Under the pieces are notes generated by a model, which was not told the DNA's origin, did no database searches, and saw nothing but the letters and a program-made list of their open reading frames with translations. Positions 35,496-44,161 of a stretch of DNA of 64,000 nt are shown piece by piece. The stretch lies in assembly GCF_022803015.1 (NCBI RefSeq), contig NZ_JAFKON010000004.1, positions 296,587 to 360,586 of the forward strand, read 5' to 3'. How positions within the stretch are numbered: the stretch's first letter is position 1; the number at the start of each line of letters is the position of its first letter. Position numbers and translations under genes: made by a program. Source of the DNA: Arthrobacter humicola (GTDB lineage: Bacteria > Actinomycetota > Actinomycetes > Actinomycetales > Micrococcaceae).

Positions 35496-35939
35496 ATGAA
35501 TCCCCCCACGGAATCCGGCAGCGGCCAGTCGGACCGGCAACCGGTCGGCCAGGCAGCACAAGATTCCGCACGGCTGACGCACACCCTGTTCCGGCTGTTC
35601 GTCATCGCGGTCCTGGGCTCGTTCTTCGTCTTCCAGCTCGACGTGGGTTACGTGTGGCTGACGGCGCTGCTCACGGTGGCGGGGATCGTGCTGGGCATCG
35701 TGGTCCTGGTCCGGGCGGTGAAATACAAGGAATCGCGGCTGGTTCTGTACGGCGCGATATCCGGGCTGGTGGTGTCGGCGGTGATGCTGCTGGTGGTCCT
35801 GGCCTCGACGCTGTTCTTCAACCAGATCCGCGATTACCAGCAGTGCGTCCGCTACGCCCTGACGCAGCAGGCAACCTCGGAATGCAGGACGCAACTGGAG
35901 AAGTCCCTGCCGAGGCAGCTGCCCACGCAGCTGCGCTAG
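35496..35939 (+). CDS. Small membrane protein of unknown function
   Basis: A 147-aa protein with a polar N-terminus (~28 residues), three membrane helices (about 33-50, 55-78 and 86-112) and a short tail with two cysteines (QQCVRYA, SECRTQL). I do not recognise a family; small tri-helical proteins next to perM and purN are common in actinobacteria. The ATG at 35496 follows a TAGGCT box. It is convergent with the perM-like gene, 21 bp apart, and an 8-bp stem (35938-35945 with 35965-35972) across the two stops may terminate both. Confidence 0.75.
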   Translation: MNPPTESGSGQSDRQPVGQAAQDSARLTHTLFRLFVIAVLGSFFVFQLDVGYVWLTALLTVAGIVLGIVVLVRAVKYKESRLVLYGAISGLVVSAVMLLVVLASTLFFNQIRDYQQCVRYALTQQATSECRTQLEKSLPRQLPTQLR

Positions 35940-35960
35940 CAGCCGAACCCACACTCCGGG

Positions 35961-37280
35961 CTAGCGGCTGCTGACCGTCTCCAGGTCTGCCTCGCGCAGC
36001 TTCTGCTGGCGTTCCAGCCACGGTCCGGCCGCGTAGCCGATCATGACGCCGATCCCGACCTCCGCGGCCACGAACAGTGCCGTGCGCAGCGGGTCGGGCC
36101 CGATCTCCGTCAGCCGACCGATGCCGGCAGAACCGCGGGCCAGCCAGGCGAGCCCCGCCGCGAGCAGCCCGGCGACGGAGCCGATCACCGCGCCCAGCAC
36201 CAGGGTGGAGGCGGCGGCGGTAAACCAGCGGGCCCGGATCTTGATGGACAGCCATTCATCGAAGTGGTTTTCGCCTTCGCGCAGGAACCACCAGCCGGCC
36301 AGCGCCCCGGCCAGCGCCGGCACCACCAGGGCCACGAAGCCGAAGTCGAGGGACCCGGCCGGCAGTGCGGCGAACACCGGAACGGACGGCAGCGGCCCGA
36401 CGGCGGTCCCAAGCGGTCCGGCCAGCGACCCGACGCCCAGGGCGAACCCCGCGCCGGAGATCCAGGCCAAGGCAAAGACGACGAGGTTGGGCAGGAAGCC
36501 GAGCTGCACGATGGTGAGGACACCGCCGCCCATGGCGCCGGCGTCGAGCCCTTCGTAAACGGCGACCACAAGGTTCCAGTGGATGAAGAGGTCAACGGCC
36601 AGCAGCGCGGCGGACATCGCCAGGCTCGCCATCAGCGCCACCGAGCCTGCCTTGATGGCCGAGCCCAGGTAGGATCCGGCCCAACGGGAGTGCTGGCTGG
36701 TACGGGCCAGCCAGGCCACGGCGTCGACGCCGATCAGCCGGCTCCACGACCCGGCCTCGCGGCGCGCACCCACCACCATGCCGAGCCCGAACGGGACGAG
36801 AGGAATGAACGCGGCGGCCCACAGGCTGATGCCGACGTCGGCCGTGCGGCAGACGAAGCCCGTCGCAATCCCGAATCCGGCGTACGCCAGCCAGGAGCCG
36901 AGCAGCGCCTGCCAGAGCTGGTCCGTATATGAGGCGCGGGCAAGGCGCCGTCCGGCGCGCCAGGCGAGCAGGAACGGGATGAGGGCCAGGCCCAGCGGAA
37001 TGAGCGAGAGCGTCCCGGATTCCGGCTGCGCGGCGGACCCGGCACCGGCGGTGTCCAGCAGCAGGGGCACGCCGTGGATCAGCAGCCAGGCCTGGCCGGC
37101 CAGGCGCGCCAGGACATCGAATCCGTCATGCTGGAATCCGGCCGTGGCCCAGACCATGACGATCGGGGCCACCACCACGAGGGCGGAAATGACGGCGGCC
37201 TGGGCGGACTCGAGGGCACCCTGCAGCCACAGGGGCATGGGAAGGCCACGTTGTCCGGTCTGATCAGCGCGCAGTTTCAT
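35961..37280 (-). CDS. PerM-like polytopic membrane protein (DUF6350)
   Basis: A ~440-aa membrane protein with about ten helices, rich in Ala, Gly and Leu. Visible markers are ALVVVAPIVMVWATAGF in helix 1, PLGLALIPFLLAWRAGRRLARA (~100) and FLPNLVVFALAWISGAGFALGVG (~265). This layout and its location near purN and purH match the perM-purN-purH cluster of mycobacteria, where PerM is tied to cell division and envelope stress. The start is uncertain: I chose ATG 37280, although longer (37385) and shorter (37238) in-frame starts exist and none has a strong ribosome site. Confidence 0.78.
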   Translation of the reverse strand: MKLRADQTGQRGLPMPLWLQGALESAQAAVISALVVVAPIVMVWATAGFQHDGFDVLARLAGQAWLLIHGVPLLLDTAGAGSAAQPESGTLSLIPLGLALIPFLLAWRAGRRLARASYTDQLWQALLGSWLAYAGFGIATGFVCRTADVGISLWAAAFIPLVPFGLGMVVGARREAGSWSRLIGVDAVAWLARTSQHSRWAGSYLGSAIKAGSVALMASLAMSAALLAVDLFIHWNLVVAVYEGLDAGAMGGGVLTIVQLGFLPNLVVFALAWISGAGFALGVGSLAGPLGTAVGPLPSVPVFAALPAGSLDFGFVALVVPALAGALAGWWFLREGENHFDEWLSIKIRARWFTAAASTLVLGAVIGSVAGLLAAGLAWLARGSAGIGRLTEIGPDPLRTALFVAAEVGIGVMIGYAAGPWLERQQKLREADLETVSSR

Positions 37281-37434
37281 CGAGATCCATGGTGCCACGG
37301 GCCCGGCACCCGGCCGGTTTCCGACAGGCACATTGGCCGGATCCGCCGGATTTGCCGTCGGGGGCCCCCGGCGCTTTTTGCACACCCCGGTCGTAAAATT
37401 GTAAATGTCCGCAATCAGTGGTTGGAGGCAGATA

Positions 37435-37920
37435 ATGACTACCGCATCTCCTCATGCGCACGGCGTTCATTTTGGTCGGACAGATGTACAGAACGTCGGC
37501 ATGGGTGCAGGTATCGTCCTGATCGTCGTGGGCATCTTGGGGTTCATCCCCGGCATCACTACGAATTACAGCGAACTGAGGTTCTTCGGGCCCGATTCCA
37601 AGGCCCTGTTCCTGGGCCTGTTCCAGGTGTCGATGTTGCTGAACATCGTTCAGCTCGCGATCGGCGCCACCGGCCTGACCATGTCCCGGACTGCCATGGG
37701 CGCCCGGAATTTCCTCATGGGCTCCGGTCTGCTGTACATCGTCCTTAGCATTTACGGTTTCATCGTCGGCGTGGATTCGGCGGCCAACTTCCTGTCGCTG
37801 AACACCATGGACACTTGGGCCTTTATGGTGATGGGCGTAGTAATGGCCGGCGCAGGCTGGCTGATGACAAGGCACCTGGAAGAAGACGTAAAGACCCGGT
37901 CATCAACCCCCGGGACATAG
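37435..37920 (+). CDS. DUF4383 family membrane protein
   Basis: A 161-aa protein with four helices (about 25-45, 62-85, 95-117 and 128-148). The blocks GIVLIVVGILGFIPGITTNY near 25-45 and LLNIVQLAIGATGL near 72-85 are typical of DUF4383, a family of small actinobacterial membrane proteins without known function. The ATG at 37435 follows GGAGG 7 nt upstream; an earlier in-frame ATG at 37405 lacks one. A TAAAAT box at 37394-37399 is a candidate -10. It is monocistronic, divergent from the perM-like gene, and a strong hairpin lies ~140 bp downstream. Confidence 0.85.
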   Translation: MTTASPHAHGVHFGRTDVQNVGMGAGIVLIVVGILGFIPGITTNYSELRFFGPDSKALFLGLFQVSMLLNIVQLAIGATGLTMSRTAMGARNFLMGSGLLYIVLSIYGFIVGVDSAANFLSLNTMDTWAFMVMGVVMAGAGWLMTRHLEEDVKTRSSTPGT

Positions 37921-38062
37921 GGAGCCGCGAATGAGTAACGTTTCATAGTATTCAGAAAATTCGTACTACCTGCTGGTGCAGTGGTTTAGCGGAAACGCGG
38001 CCGCTGCACCAGCTTTCTGTGTGGCGTCTGGGGCTGCCCGACGGCGGAGCCTCCCGGCACGC

Positions 38063-38097
38063 CGGAAGGCCGGGACTTTGTGAGTCCCGGCCTTCCG
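38063..38097. terminator. Bidirectional terminator between DUF4383 and the deaminase gene
   Basis: A perfect 15-bp stem (CGGAAGGCCGGGACT and complement) around a 5-nt TTGTG loop, between two convergent genes. A second, weaker inverted repeat (CTGGTGCAG/CTGCACCAG, about 37972-38010) lies nearby. Otherwise 37921-38153 holds no gene that I can see. Confidence 0.85.
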
Positions 38098-38153
38098 TGA
38101 TGCCCTGCCGCTGCCGTTGCCGCCGGTGATGATGCGGGTGCCGCGGCGGCTCG

Positions 38154-38663
38154 TTAGCTTGCGTGTTCCTGAACGCGGGGCGGAACTGTGTCCCACTCCG
38201 TTTCGGTGGCACGCATCCAGGGAAAGGGCAGCAGTTCCTTGATCCGGACCTTGCCCACCTCGCCCCCGGCATCGACCAGTACAGATGTCTCGGTTCCGTA
38301 AGAACGCAGCAGCTCCCGGCAGAGGCCGCACGGGTTGGTGACCTGGGGGTGTCCCTGCCCGTCCATGCTGACGGCTACCACGGAGTGGATTGCTGGCTCC
38401 TGGGCCATGCGGGCATTGGCGAGGGCGCTGGATTCGGCGCACACGTTGATGCGCTTGGCGCCAATGTGCAGTCCGAGATAGATGGCCCCCGATTCACCGC
38501 GCATGGCAGCAGCCACCCGGTGGTTCTCGCTGTGGTGGGCGGTGAGCAACAGCGCGCGCGCTGCCTCGTAAAGCTCCACGTCGGAGGCGTCGAGATCAAA
38601 GGAGATCACGTTTGCCTGCAAGCCGTTTGTGTCCGGGCGACTGGCGTCCATGAGGGTTCCCAC
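38154..38663 (-). CDS. Cytidine deaminase-like zinc hydrolase
   Basis: A 169-aa protein of the CDA fold. The zinc site is complete: Cys and catalytic Glu in VCAESSALANA (~76) and the paired cysteines in NPCGLCRELL (~112-115). HSENHRVAAAMR (~44-55) is the substrate-side strand, and its spacing resembles blasticidin-S deaminase and CDA-like enzymes more than CMP deaminases. A GTG at 38663 and an ATG at 38651 are both possible starts. It follows the MHS-type transporter gene by 106 bp on the same strand, so the pair may import and deaminate the same (nucleoside or heterocyclic) compound. That link is inference. Confidence 0.82.
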   Translation of the reverse strand: MGTLMDASRPDTNGLQANVISFDLDASDVELYEAARALLLTAHHSENHRVAAAMRGESGAIYLGLHIGAKRINVCAESSALANARMAQEPAIHSVVAVSMDGQGHPQVTNPCGLCRELLRSYGTETSVLVDAGGEVGKVRIKELLPFPWMRATETEWDTVPPRVQEHAS

Positions 38664-38709
38664 TTTCCGTTCCTGCTTACCGCTGTTCTTGCGTGCCTGT
38701 ATTCTGGCC

Positions 38710-38741
38710 TGGCTGTTTTGGTAACTGGCTGTTTTCGTAAC
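38710..38741 (+). repeat. 16-bp tandem repeat between transporter and deaminase genes
   Basis: Two adjacent 16-bp units (TGGCTGTTTTGGTAAC and a copy with one change) fill the middle of the 106-bp intergenic spacer. They may come from slippage; two binding half-sites are also possible. Confidence 0.7.
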
Positions 38742-38769
38742 CGGCCGTGGTCGTGGCCGGCTGCGTGCT

Positions 38770-40074
38770 CTACCGGCCGATGAAGATGCCGTTCTTCTTC
38801 CGGGCGAGCAGGTAGAAGACGATGCTGAGCGCCGACAGGACGGCCACGTAAACGGGGAAGATCCAAGAGGCGTTCATGGACTGGAGCCAGACCAGGAGGT
38901 AGGAGGCCGTGCCACCGAAGAGGGCGACGCCCAGGCCGTAGCCGAGCGCGGTGCCGGCGCCGCGGCAACCCTTCGGCATCAGGGAGCTGGTGACCACGTT
39001 GTACAGGGTCATGTTCAGGACCAGCACAACCGAGCCGCCGAGGAGGACGGCCGCGAAGCCGGCGATGCCGGGCTTGACGTACATCAGCATCAGGAACACG
39101 GACGGAATGGCCAGGGCACGGGTGATCAGGAACCACTTGGACATCGACTTGCCGTCAGCGACCTTGCTGATGATGAGGCTGCCGACAACCAGCACGACGC
39201 CGAGGATGGTGGTGAGCGCGAAGACGGCGGTTGCCTCCTCCTTGAAGCCGGTGCGGGCCGCCGTCGGGAGGCCGGTGTTCCAGGCGTAGTTGTAGGCCTG
39301 CGCCGCGCCGACGACGAAGGTGATGGCCAGGACGCTGAGCCAGTGCTTGCGCACTCCACCCCAGACGGTCTTGGCGGAGTTGTTCGCCAGTTCTTCCGGC
39401 CTCATGGTTTCCGGAAGCGTCCGGCGAAGGTAGACAACGACGAAGCCGAAGGCTGCGCCGACGATGAACGGCACACGCCATCCCCAGTCGGCCATGACGG
39501 CCCCACCGAGCATCAGGGACGAGAGGTAGCTGACCAGCGAGGCGAGCAGGATGCCTGCGTTGACGTAGAAGGAGATGATGCCGGCGACAAAGCCCTCGCG
39601 CCCCTCGGGGACGAGTTCGACGGCGTGGGCGGTGGACAGCGGAGCTTCGACACCGGTGGAGATGCCCTGAACGATGCGGCAGACCAGCAGGATGACGCCG
39701 GCCGCGGGGCCAATCTGGTCATAGGTCGGCGACACGGCAATGATCAGGGTGGTGATCGCCATCATCATGATGGACCAGAGCATTACCCGCCGTCGTCCGA
39801 TCCTGTCGGCGAAGGTGCCGAGCAGGATGCCGCCCAGCGGACGGAACGCGAAGCCGACGGCAAAGACTGCCAGCGCGCTCAGCGTCGCGGCAACGGGGTC
39901 CTGCGACGGGAAGAACTTGGGTCCGATGAAGGCCGACAGCAGTCCGAAGACCATCCAGTCGTACCATTCCAGGGTGTTTCCAAGTCCAAGGCCGAGCAGT
40001 CCCCGGCGGACTTCCGGAGATAGCCGGGACTTGCGGCCGGTCTCCAGGTCAGTCTTGACGACAGTGTCAGTCAT
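38770..40074 (-). CDS. MFS transporter, metabolite:H+ symporter (MHS) family
   Basis: A 434-aa permease with twelve helices. LGNTLEWYDWMVFGLLSAFIGPKFFP at the N-terminus and FRPLGGILLGTFADRIGRRRVM (~75-97) are diagnostic of the MHS branch (ShiA, ProP, KgtP), which symports organic acids, betaines or aromatic compounds. TGVEAPLSTAHAVELVPEGREG (~140) is also well conserved. I chose ATG 40074, preceded by AAAGGAA, over 40098. Its leader region carries the remains of an XRE-cupin regulator gene and a strong minus-strand promoter at 40463-40490. The substrate may be that of the operon at 41.5-48.6 kb, since the lost regulator was similar to the one controlling it. Confidence 0.88.
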   Translation of the reverse strand: MTDTVVKTDLETGRKSRLSPEVRRGLLGLGLGNTLEWYDWMVFGLLSAFIGPKFFPSQDPVAATLSALAVFAVGFAFRPLGGILLGTFADRIGRRRVMLWSIMMMAITTLIIAVSPTYDQIGPAAGVILLVCRIVQGISTGVEAPLSTAHAVELVPEGREGFVAGIISFYVNAGILLASLVSYLSSLMLGGAVMADWGWRVPFIVGAAFGFVVVYLRRTLPETMRPEELANNSAKTVWGGVRKHWLSVLAITFVVGAAQAYNYAWNTGLPTAARTGFKEEATAVFALTTILGVVLVVGSLIISKVADGKSMSKWFLITRALAIPSVFLMLMYVKPGIAGFAAVLLGGSVVLVLNMTLYNVVTSSLMPKGCRGAGTALGYGLGVALFGGTASYLLVWLQSMNASWIFPVYVAVLSALSIVFYLLARKKNGIFIGR

Positions 40075-40201
40075 GATTCCTTTTTCCTTCCCCCGCACTT
40101 TCGGGGTGCGTGAGGGTACGGATTGCCGGCGGGCACCCCTGTTGGGGTCGCCGGCAATCGAAACTATCGTTTGGCTTGGTCCGCGGGGCGGGACCGGCTC
40201 G

Positions 40202-40249
40202 CCACGTGGGAGGCGAGTTAGCCCAGATAGCTACGCATGCCTCTTCGTA
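40202..40249 (-). pseudogene. Remnant of an XRE-cupin regulator gene (C-terminal end)
   Basis: Sixteen minus-strand codons (YEEACVAIWANSPPTW) align without gaps to the last residues of the intact regulator at 40665-41273 (YEEVCVAIWVNAPHAW), with high identity also at DNA level. Nothing else of the cupin or HTH domain is recognisable between this fragment and the promoter at 40463-40490, so most of the gene has been deleted or scrambled. Its orientation places the dead regulator directly upstream of the MHS transporter, as in a regulator-transporter operon. The rest of 40075-40664 holds only promoters. Confidence 0.7.
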
Positions 40250-40462
40250 GCGCTTGAATGCAAACGGGCCATCCAGCTCGGCAACAAGGAACTGGTCCCT
40301 GGTGACCGGCCAGCATCGTGCTCTGCGGATGGCTTGGCAGATGTCACGGCAGCTTTGCTTAAGGAAAGGGACGGGTTCGCGGGCCGGATGCACCTTCCGC
40401 CAGAAGGCTGTGCGCCCTAACCTGTTTGAAGCGTTCCTGCCCAAAGTGTTGCGGCTCACACA

Positions 40463-40490
40463 ACTATATTGAAGATCTTCACAGAGTCAA
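40463..40490 (-). promoter_or_regulatory. Minus-strand promoter reading to the MHS transporter
   Basis: On the minus strand TTGACT (40485-40490) and TATAGT (40463-40468) are 16 bp apart. The spacer contains the perfect palindrome GAAGATCTTC (40471-40480), a likely operator. It lies about 390 nt before the transporter start, with the regulator remnant in between. Confidence 0.65.
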
Positions 40491-40602
40491 TGGTTTTCGG
40501 AGAAGTCCCGTCCGCCCGCGGCAGGCCGGGCCCAGGCCGGGTCACAAAGCCCCACGTCAGGCGCAGATTCAGTCCGGAACCGTAAAAATATTCAGCAAAA
40601 CC

Positions 40603-40630
40603 TTGATTCGCTAAAAGTTTTCACTATAGT
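40603..40630 (+). promoter_or_regulatory. Promoter of the XRE-cupin regulator gene
   Basis: TTGATT (40603-40608) and TATAGT (40625-40630), 16 bp apart, with AAAAGTTTT in the spacer. The layout mirrors the minus-strand promoter at 40463-40490: same spacing, the same -10 hexamer and a symmetric element in the spacer. Confidence 0.7.
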
Positions 40631-40664
40631 TATGTGTGTTAGCTCACCAAGAGAGAGTCGGAGC

Positions 40665-41273
40665 ATGACCAACGAAATCGTCACGGGACATTCCCCCGCC
40701 GGCACAAGCGTCCTTCTTGCCACCGTCGGCAACAAGGTCCGCAACATGCGCAAGGACAAAGGAATGACCCTCGCGAAGCTCTCGGAAGTCACTGGCCTCA
40801 GCCCGGCGATCGTCAGCCAGATCGAACGCGGCTTGGCCAATCCCTCTTTCACCACCTTGGCGCAGCTGGCACACGGCCTGGACATTCCGGTGGGGAAGTT
40901 CTTCCTCGGACAGGAGGAAACCAGGTCCCCCGTGGTCCGCAAGGCCGAGCGGCGGAACCTCAAGGGCGTCACCAAGAAGTCCGTAGGTGAAGCAGTCTAC
41001 GAACTGCTCACCCCGGACCTCAACGGTGCGCTGGAGGCCCAATGGATCGTGAGTCCGCCAGGCCACGACACCAGCGCCACTCCTTTCCGGCACAGCGGCG
41101 AGGAATTCGGCATCGTGCTCTCCGGCCGGAAGGACATCTTCCTGGACGGCGAGAAGTACACCCTGGAAGAAGGCGATTCGATCACCTTCTCCTCGGATAC
41201 GCCCCACTGGTACAAGAACAGCTACGAAGAGGTCTGCGTAGCAATCTGGGTTAACGCACCTCACGCGTGGTGA
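40665..41273 (+). CDS. XRE-family regulator with C-terminal cupin domain
   Basis: A 202-aa regulator. The HTH_3 domain is about residues 20-75 (VRNMRKDKGMTLAKLSEVTGLSPAIVSQIERGLANPS), and the cupin_2 sensor is ~110-200 (RHSGEEFGIVLSGRKDIFLDGEKYTLEEGDSITFSSDTPHWYKN), with His, Glu and His that could bind a metal. Such proteins (PuuR type) repress catabolic operons and bind the substrate or a metal in the cupin. I chose ATG 40665 over a GTG at 40632. It is directly upstream of, and in the same direction as, the seven-gene catabolic operon at 41538-48639 and probably regulates it. Confidence 0.9.
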   Translation: MTNEIVTGHSPAGTSVLLATVGNKVRNMRKDKGMTLAKLSEVTGLSPAIVSQIERGLANPSFTTLAQLAHGLDIPVGKFFLGQEETRSPVVRKAERRNLKGVTKKSVGEAVYELLTPDLNGALEAQWIVSPPGHDTSATPFRHSGEEFGIVLSGRKDIFLDGEKYTLEEGDSITFSSDTPHWYKNSYEEVCVAIWVNAPHAW

Positions 41274-41537
41274 TCCGCCGGCCCTAGCCGCCGTCACCCT
41301 TTCTCCGGTCCGGACGCCTCTTCTATACCGCGGTGTCCGCCGGAACCCCTCCAACAGCCCGCACCACGGCCCGCAACGGGGCGCGATGCGTCATACCCTC
41401 TGCCGGGTCGATTTCGCGGTCAGCGTTGCCGCGTTACTGCCGGGCACCGTCTTCTACGTCACCGGCACCGTTCCAACGGCACCCGTTCCCACGGCACGCC
41501 TCTAACGGCACTTCGGCCGAAACAGTAAGGATCCCCC

Positions 41538-42920
41538 ATGAACCCGTCCACAGCCATGTCGTCGCTGGAACTCAGCACCACCACGGCGGACCTCACCGCC
41601 CCTGTCATCTCCCGCTCCGACGTCCTCGTCGTCGGCGGTGGCCCCGCAGGCGTGGCCGCAGCCGTCACCGCGGCCCGCTCGGGCGCCTCTGTCACGCTGC
41701 TGGAACGCTACTCCTCCCTGGGCGGCCTCGCCTCCGGCGGCATGGTCCTGGTGCTCGATGACATGATCAACGGCCAGGAAATCACGGTCACCGGCATCGT
41801 CTCCGAGTACGTCGAGCGGCTGCAGAAGCTGGGCCTGGCGATCGTCCCGCCGGCCGATGACCGCAAGACCTCCGAGGAACTGTGGAACAAGTGGGGCCGC
41901 TACGGCACCTTCGACTTCCACTCCCACACCACCCCCAAGCCCGTCTGCTACGCCGCCGCCTTCGACCCGGACGGCTGGAAGCGTGTCTCCAACGACCTCG
42001 TCCGCGAGGCCGGCGTCAACCTGCGCCTGCACTCCTGGTTCTCCCGCCCCATCGTGGACAACGGCGTCATGAAGGGCGTCATCTGCGAGACCAAATCCGG
42101 CCCGCAGGCCTTCATGGCCGACATCGTCATCGACACCACCGGCGACATCGACGTCGCCTCCCGGGCCGGCGCCAGCTACGTCAAGGACAGCTACCTCACC
42201 ACGCTCGTCTTCCGCCTGGGCAACGTGGACACCAACGCCGCGGAGGCCTTCGAGCAGGCCAACCCGAAGGAAGCCCGCGCCATCAACCGCAAGATCAAGC
42301 GCCTCCTCGGCGGCGCCTGGGAACTGTGGTGGCTCAAGACCCCCATCGACGGCGTCGTCTGGTGCAACGCACCCCACATGACCGGGTTCGACGGCGTCGA
42401 CCCGGCGGACATGACGGCCGCCGAGTTCGCCGCGCGGGACCGCATCACCGAGGCCGTGGACTACGTCCGCGCCAACCTGCCCGGCTTCGAGAACTGCTAC
42501 ATGCTCGACGTCGCGTCCCAGATGGGCGTGCGCCAGACACGACTGCTCGAAGGCGAGTACGTCATGACGAAGGACGATGTCACCTCCCGCCGCCACTTCG
42601 CCGACACCGTGGCCCGCGGCCGCGACTACTACTACCCGTTCCGCTCGCTGCTGCCCAAGGAAGTGGACCAACTGCTCGTCGCCGGCCGGCACTACTCCGC
42701 CACCCCCGAGGCCCAGAAGATGTCCCGCGAGATCCCGCCCTGCATGGCCATGGGCCAGGCAGTCGGCGTTGCCGCCGCGCTGGCGATCCAGAACGGCACC
42801 CTCGTCCGCGACGTCTCCGCCCGGGACATCCAGCAGGGCATGCGCCGTCACGGCGCGGACCCGGGCGACGTCCCGTCGTCGAACGCCACCTTTGACGTGG
42901 ACGCGGTGGTGGGGGCATGA
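41538..42920 (+). CDS. FAD-dependent oxidoreductase (FAD_oxidored family)
   Basis: A 460-aa flavoprotein. The N-terminal ADP-binding motif VLVVGGGPAGVAAAVTAARSG (~29-49) is followed by the GGLASGGMV loop near the flavin. A second nucleotide-contact stretch DIVIDTTGDIDVASRAGA is near 195-212, and the C-terminal GQAVGVAAALAIQNGT (~410) completes the FAD site. Members of this group oxidise or reduce diverse cyclic or unsaturated acids. SD AAGGA precedes the ATG. It is the first gene of the operon and overlaps the CoA-transferase gene by 4 bp. The 264-bp region upstream has ACGGCAC direct repeats (41470-41515) that could be regulatory. Confidence 0.85.
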   Translation: MNPSTAMSSLELSTTTADLTAPVISRSDVLVVGGGPAGVAAAVTAARSGASVTLLERYSSLGGLASGGMVLVLDDMINGQEITVTGIVSEYVERLQKLGLAIVPPADDRKTSEELWNKWGRYGTFDFHSHTTPKPVCYAAAFDPDGWKRVSNDLVREAGVNLRLHSWFSRPIVDNGVMKGVICETKSGPQAFMADIVIDTTGDIDVASRAGASYVKDSYLTTLVFRLGNVDTNAAEAFEQANPKEARAINRKIKRLLGGAWELWWLKTPIDGVVWCNAPHMTGFDGVDPADMTAAEFAARDRITEAVDYVRANLPGFENCYMLDVASQMGVRQTRLLEGEYVMTKDDVTSRRHFADTVARGRDYYYPFRSLLPKEVDQLLVAGRHYSATPEAQKMSREIPPCMAMGQAVGVAAALAIQNGTLVRDVSARDIQQGMRRHGADPGDVPSSNATFDVDAVVGA

Positions 42921-44161
42921 GCACCGTCATCGACGACCTGTTCTCAGGCACGACGGCGGCCGCCACGGAAGCTGCCGGCACCCCGCTCCCGCTTGATGGC
43001 ATCAAGATCGTGGACTTCACCCAGGTGTTCATGGGCCCGTCCTGCACCCAGCTGCTGGGCGACTACGGCGCGGACATCATCAAGGTGGAACGCCCGGGCG
43101 CCGGGGACATCTCCCGGAACTCGTTTCCGGACAAGGACGGCCAGGACAACCCGATCTTCCTGTCCATCAACCGGAACAAGCGCAGCATCTCCGTGGACAC
43201 CCGCACCGATGAGGGCAAAGCCGTCCTCCGCCGGCTGCTCGCCGACGCGGATGTCGTGGTCAGCAACTTCCGCTCCGGCGTGATGGAGCGGATGGGCTTC
43301 GGCTACGAGGACCTCAAGGAGCAGAACCCGGGCATCATCTGGGCCTCCGGCACCGGCTTCGGCCCCGAGGGACCCTACTCGCACAAGGGCGGCCAGGACG
43401 CGATCGCCCAGGCCTACTCCGGCGTCATGTGGCGGCGCGAGTCCGATGACATGAAGCCGGCCATCTACCCCACCACGCTGTGCGACTACATCACGGGCAT
43501 GCACCTCATGCAGGGCATCCTGCTGGCACTGCGCACCCGCGAGTCCGCCGGCGTCGGGCAGAAGGTGGAGGTGACCATGTACGACTCCATGCTGCACCTG
43601 CAGATGCAGGAGGCCTGCATGCAGCTCAACCGCGGCTACGAGGTCAACTGGGGCGCCATGCCACTCAGCGGCGTCTTTGAAACCACCGACGGCGCCGTCT
43701 GCATGGTGGGCGGCTTCACCCCGGACCCGCTGCTGCGCATTTCCGAGGCCTTGGGCCTGGACGAGGACCTCACGCTGCGGCCCGAGTTCGCCAACCTCGA
43801 ACAGCAGTTCAAGCACAAGCCGGCACTGCAGGCGATCTTCCGCGAGCGCATGGCCACCAACACCACCGAATACTGGACCACGCGGCTCGAAGACCAGGGG
43901 CTGCTCAACGCCCCGGTGCACACCCTGGAGCAGACCCTGGCCGATGCGCAGACACACGCCAACAACATGATCGTCGAGGCCGAACACCCCGGCGTCGGCA
44001 CCGTGAAGATGCTCAACGCACCCATCCGGCTCTCCGCCACCCCGCCCACCATCCGCCGGGTGGCCCCGCGCCTCGGCGAACACAACGTCGAGGTGCTGCT
44101 GGAGAACGGCTTCGACGCCGAGACCATCGAGCGCCTGCAGCAGCTGGGGGTCCTTCGGTGA
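42917..44161 (+). CDS. CaiB/BaiF-type (family III) CoA transferase
   Basis: A 414-aa enzyme moving CoA between acids. The N-terminal block IKIVDFTQVFMGPSCTQLLGDYGADIIKVERPGAGD (~15-50) is the family signature, and NRNKRSISVDTRTDEGKAVL (~78-97) is the CoA-binding region. ATGYGPEGP-like ASGTGFGPEGPYSHKGGQD lies at ~138-156. The start overlaps the preceding stop (ATGA) and its own stop overlaps the next gene (GTGA), showing tight coupling. It would activate the acid made by the flavoprotein so that the hydratase encoded next can act on the CoA thioester. Confidence 0.92.
   Translation: MSTVIDDLFSGTTAAATEAAGTPLPLDGIKIVDFTQVFMGPSCTQLLGDYGADIIKVERPGAGDISRNSFPDKDGQDNPIFLSINRNKRSISVDTRTDEGKAVLRRLLADADVVVSNFRSGVMERMGFGYEDLKEQNPGIIWASGTGFGPEGPYSHKGGQDAIAQAYSGVMWRRESDDMKPAIYPTTLCDYITGMHLMQGILLALRTRESAGVGQKVEVTMYDSMLHLQMQEACMQLNRGYEVNWGAMPLSGVFETTDGAVCMVGGFTPDPLLRISEALGLDEDLTLRPEFANLEQQFKHKPALQAIFRERMATNTTEYWTTRLEDQGLLNAPVHTLEQTLADAQTHANNMIVEAEHPGVGTVKMLNAPIRLSATPPTIRRVAPRLGEHNVEVLLENGFDAETIERLQQLGVLR

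Noticed and set aside
37962..38013. A tRNA-like element (CTGGTGCAG ... CTGCACCAG with TGGTTTAGCGG between)
   Set aside because: The stem is too long for an acceptor arm and no cloverleaf with anticodon and T arms can be drawn.
40067..40459. An intact 130-codon minus-strand gene upstream of the MHS transporter
   Set aside because: Only its 16-codon stretch matches a protein family (the XRE-cupin C-terminus). The rest is unrelated and it runs past the transporter start, so I treat it as a gene remnant.
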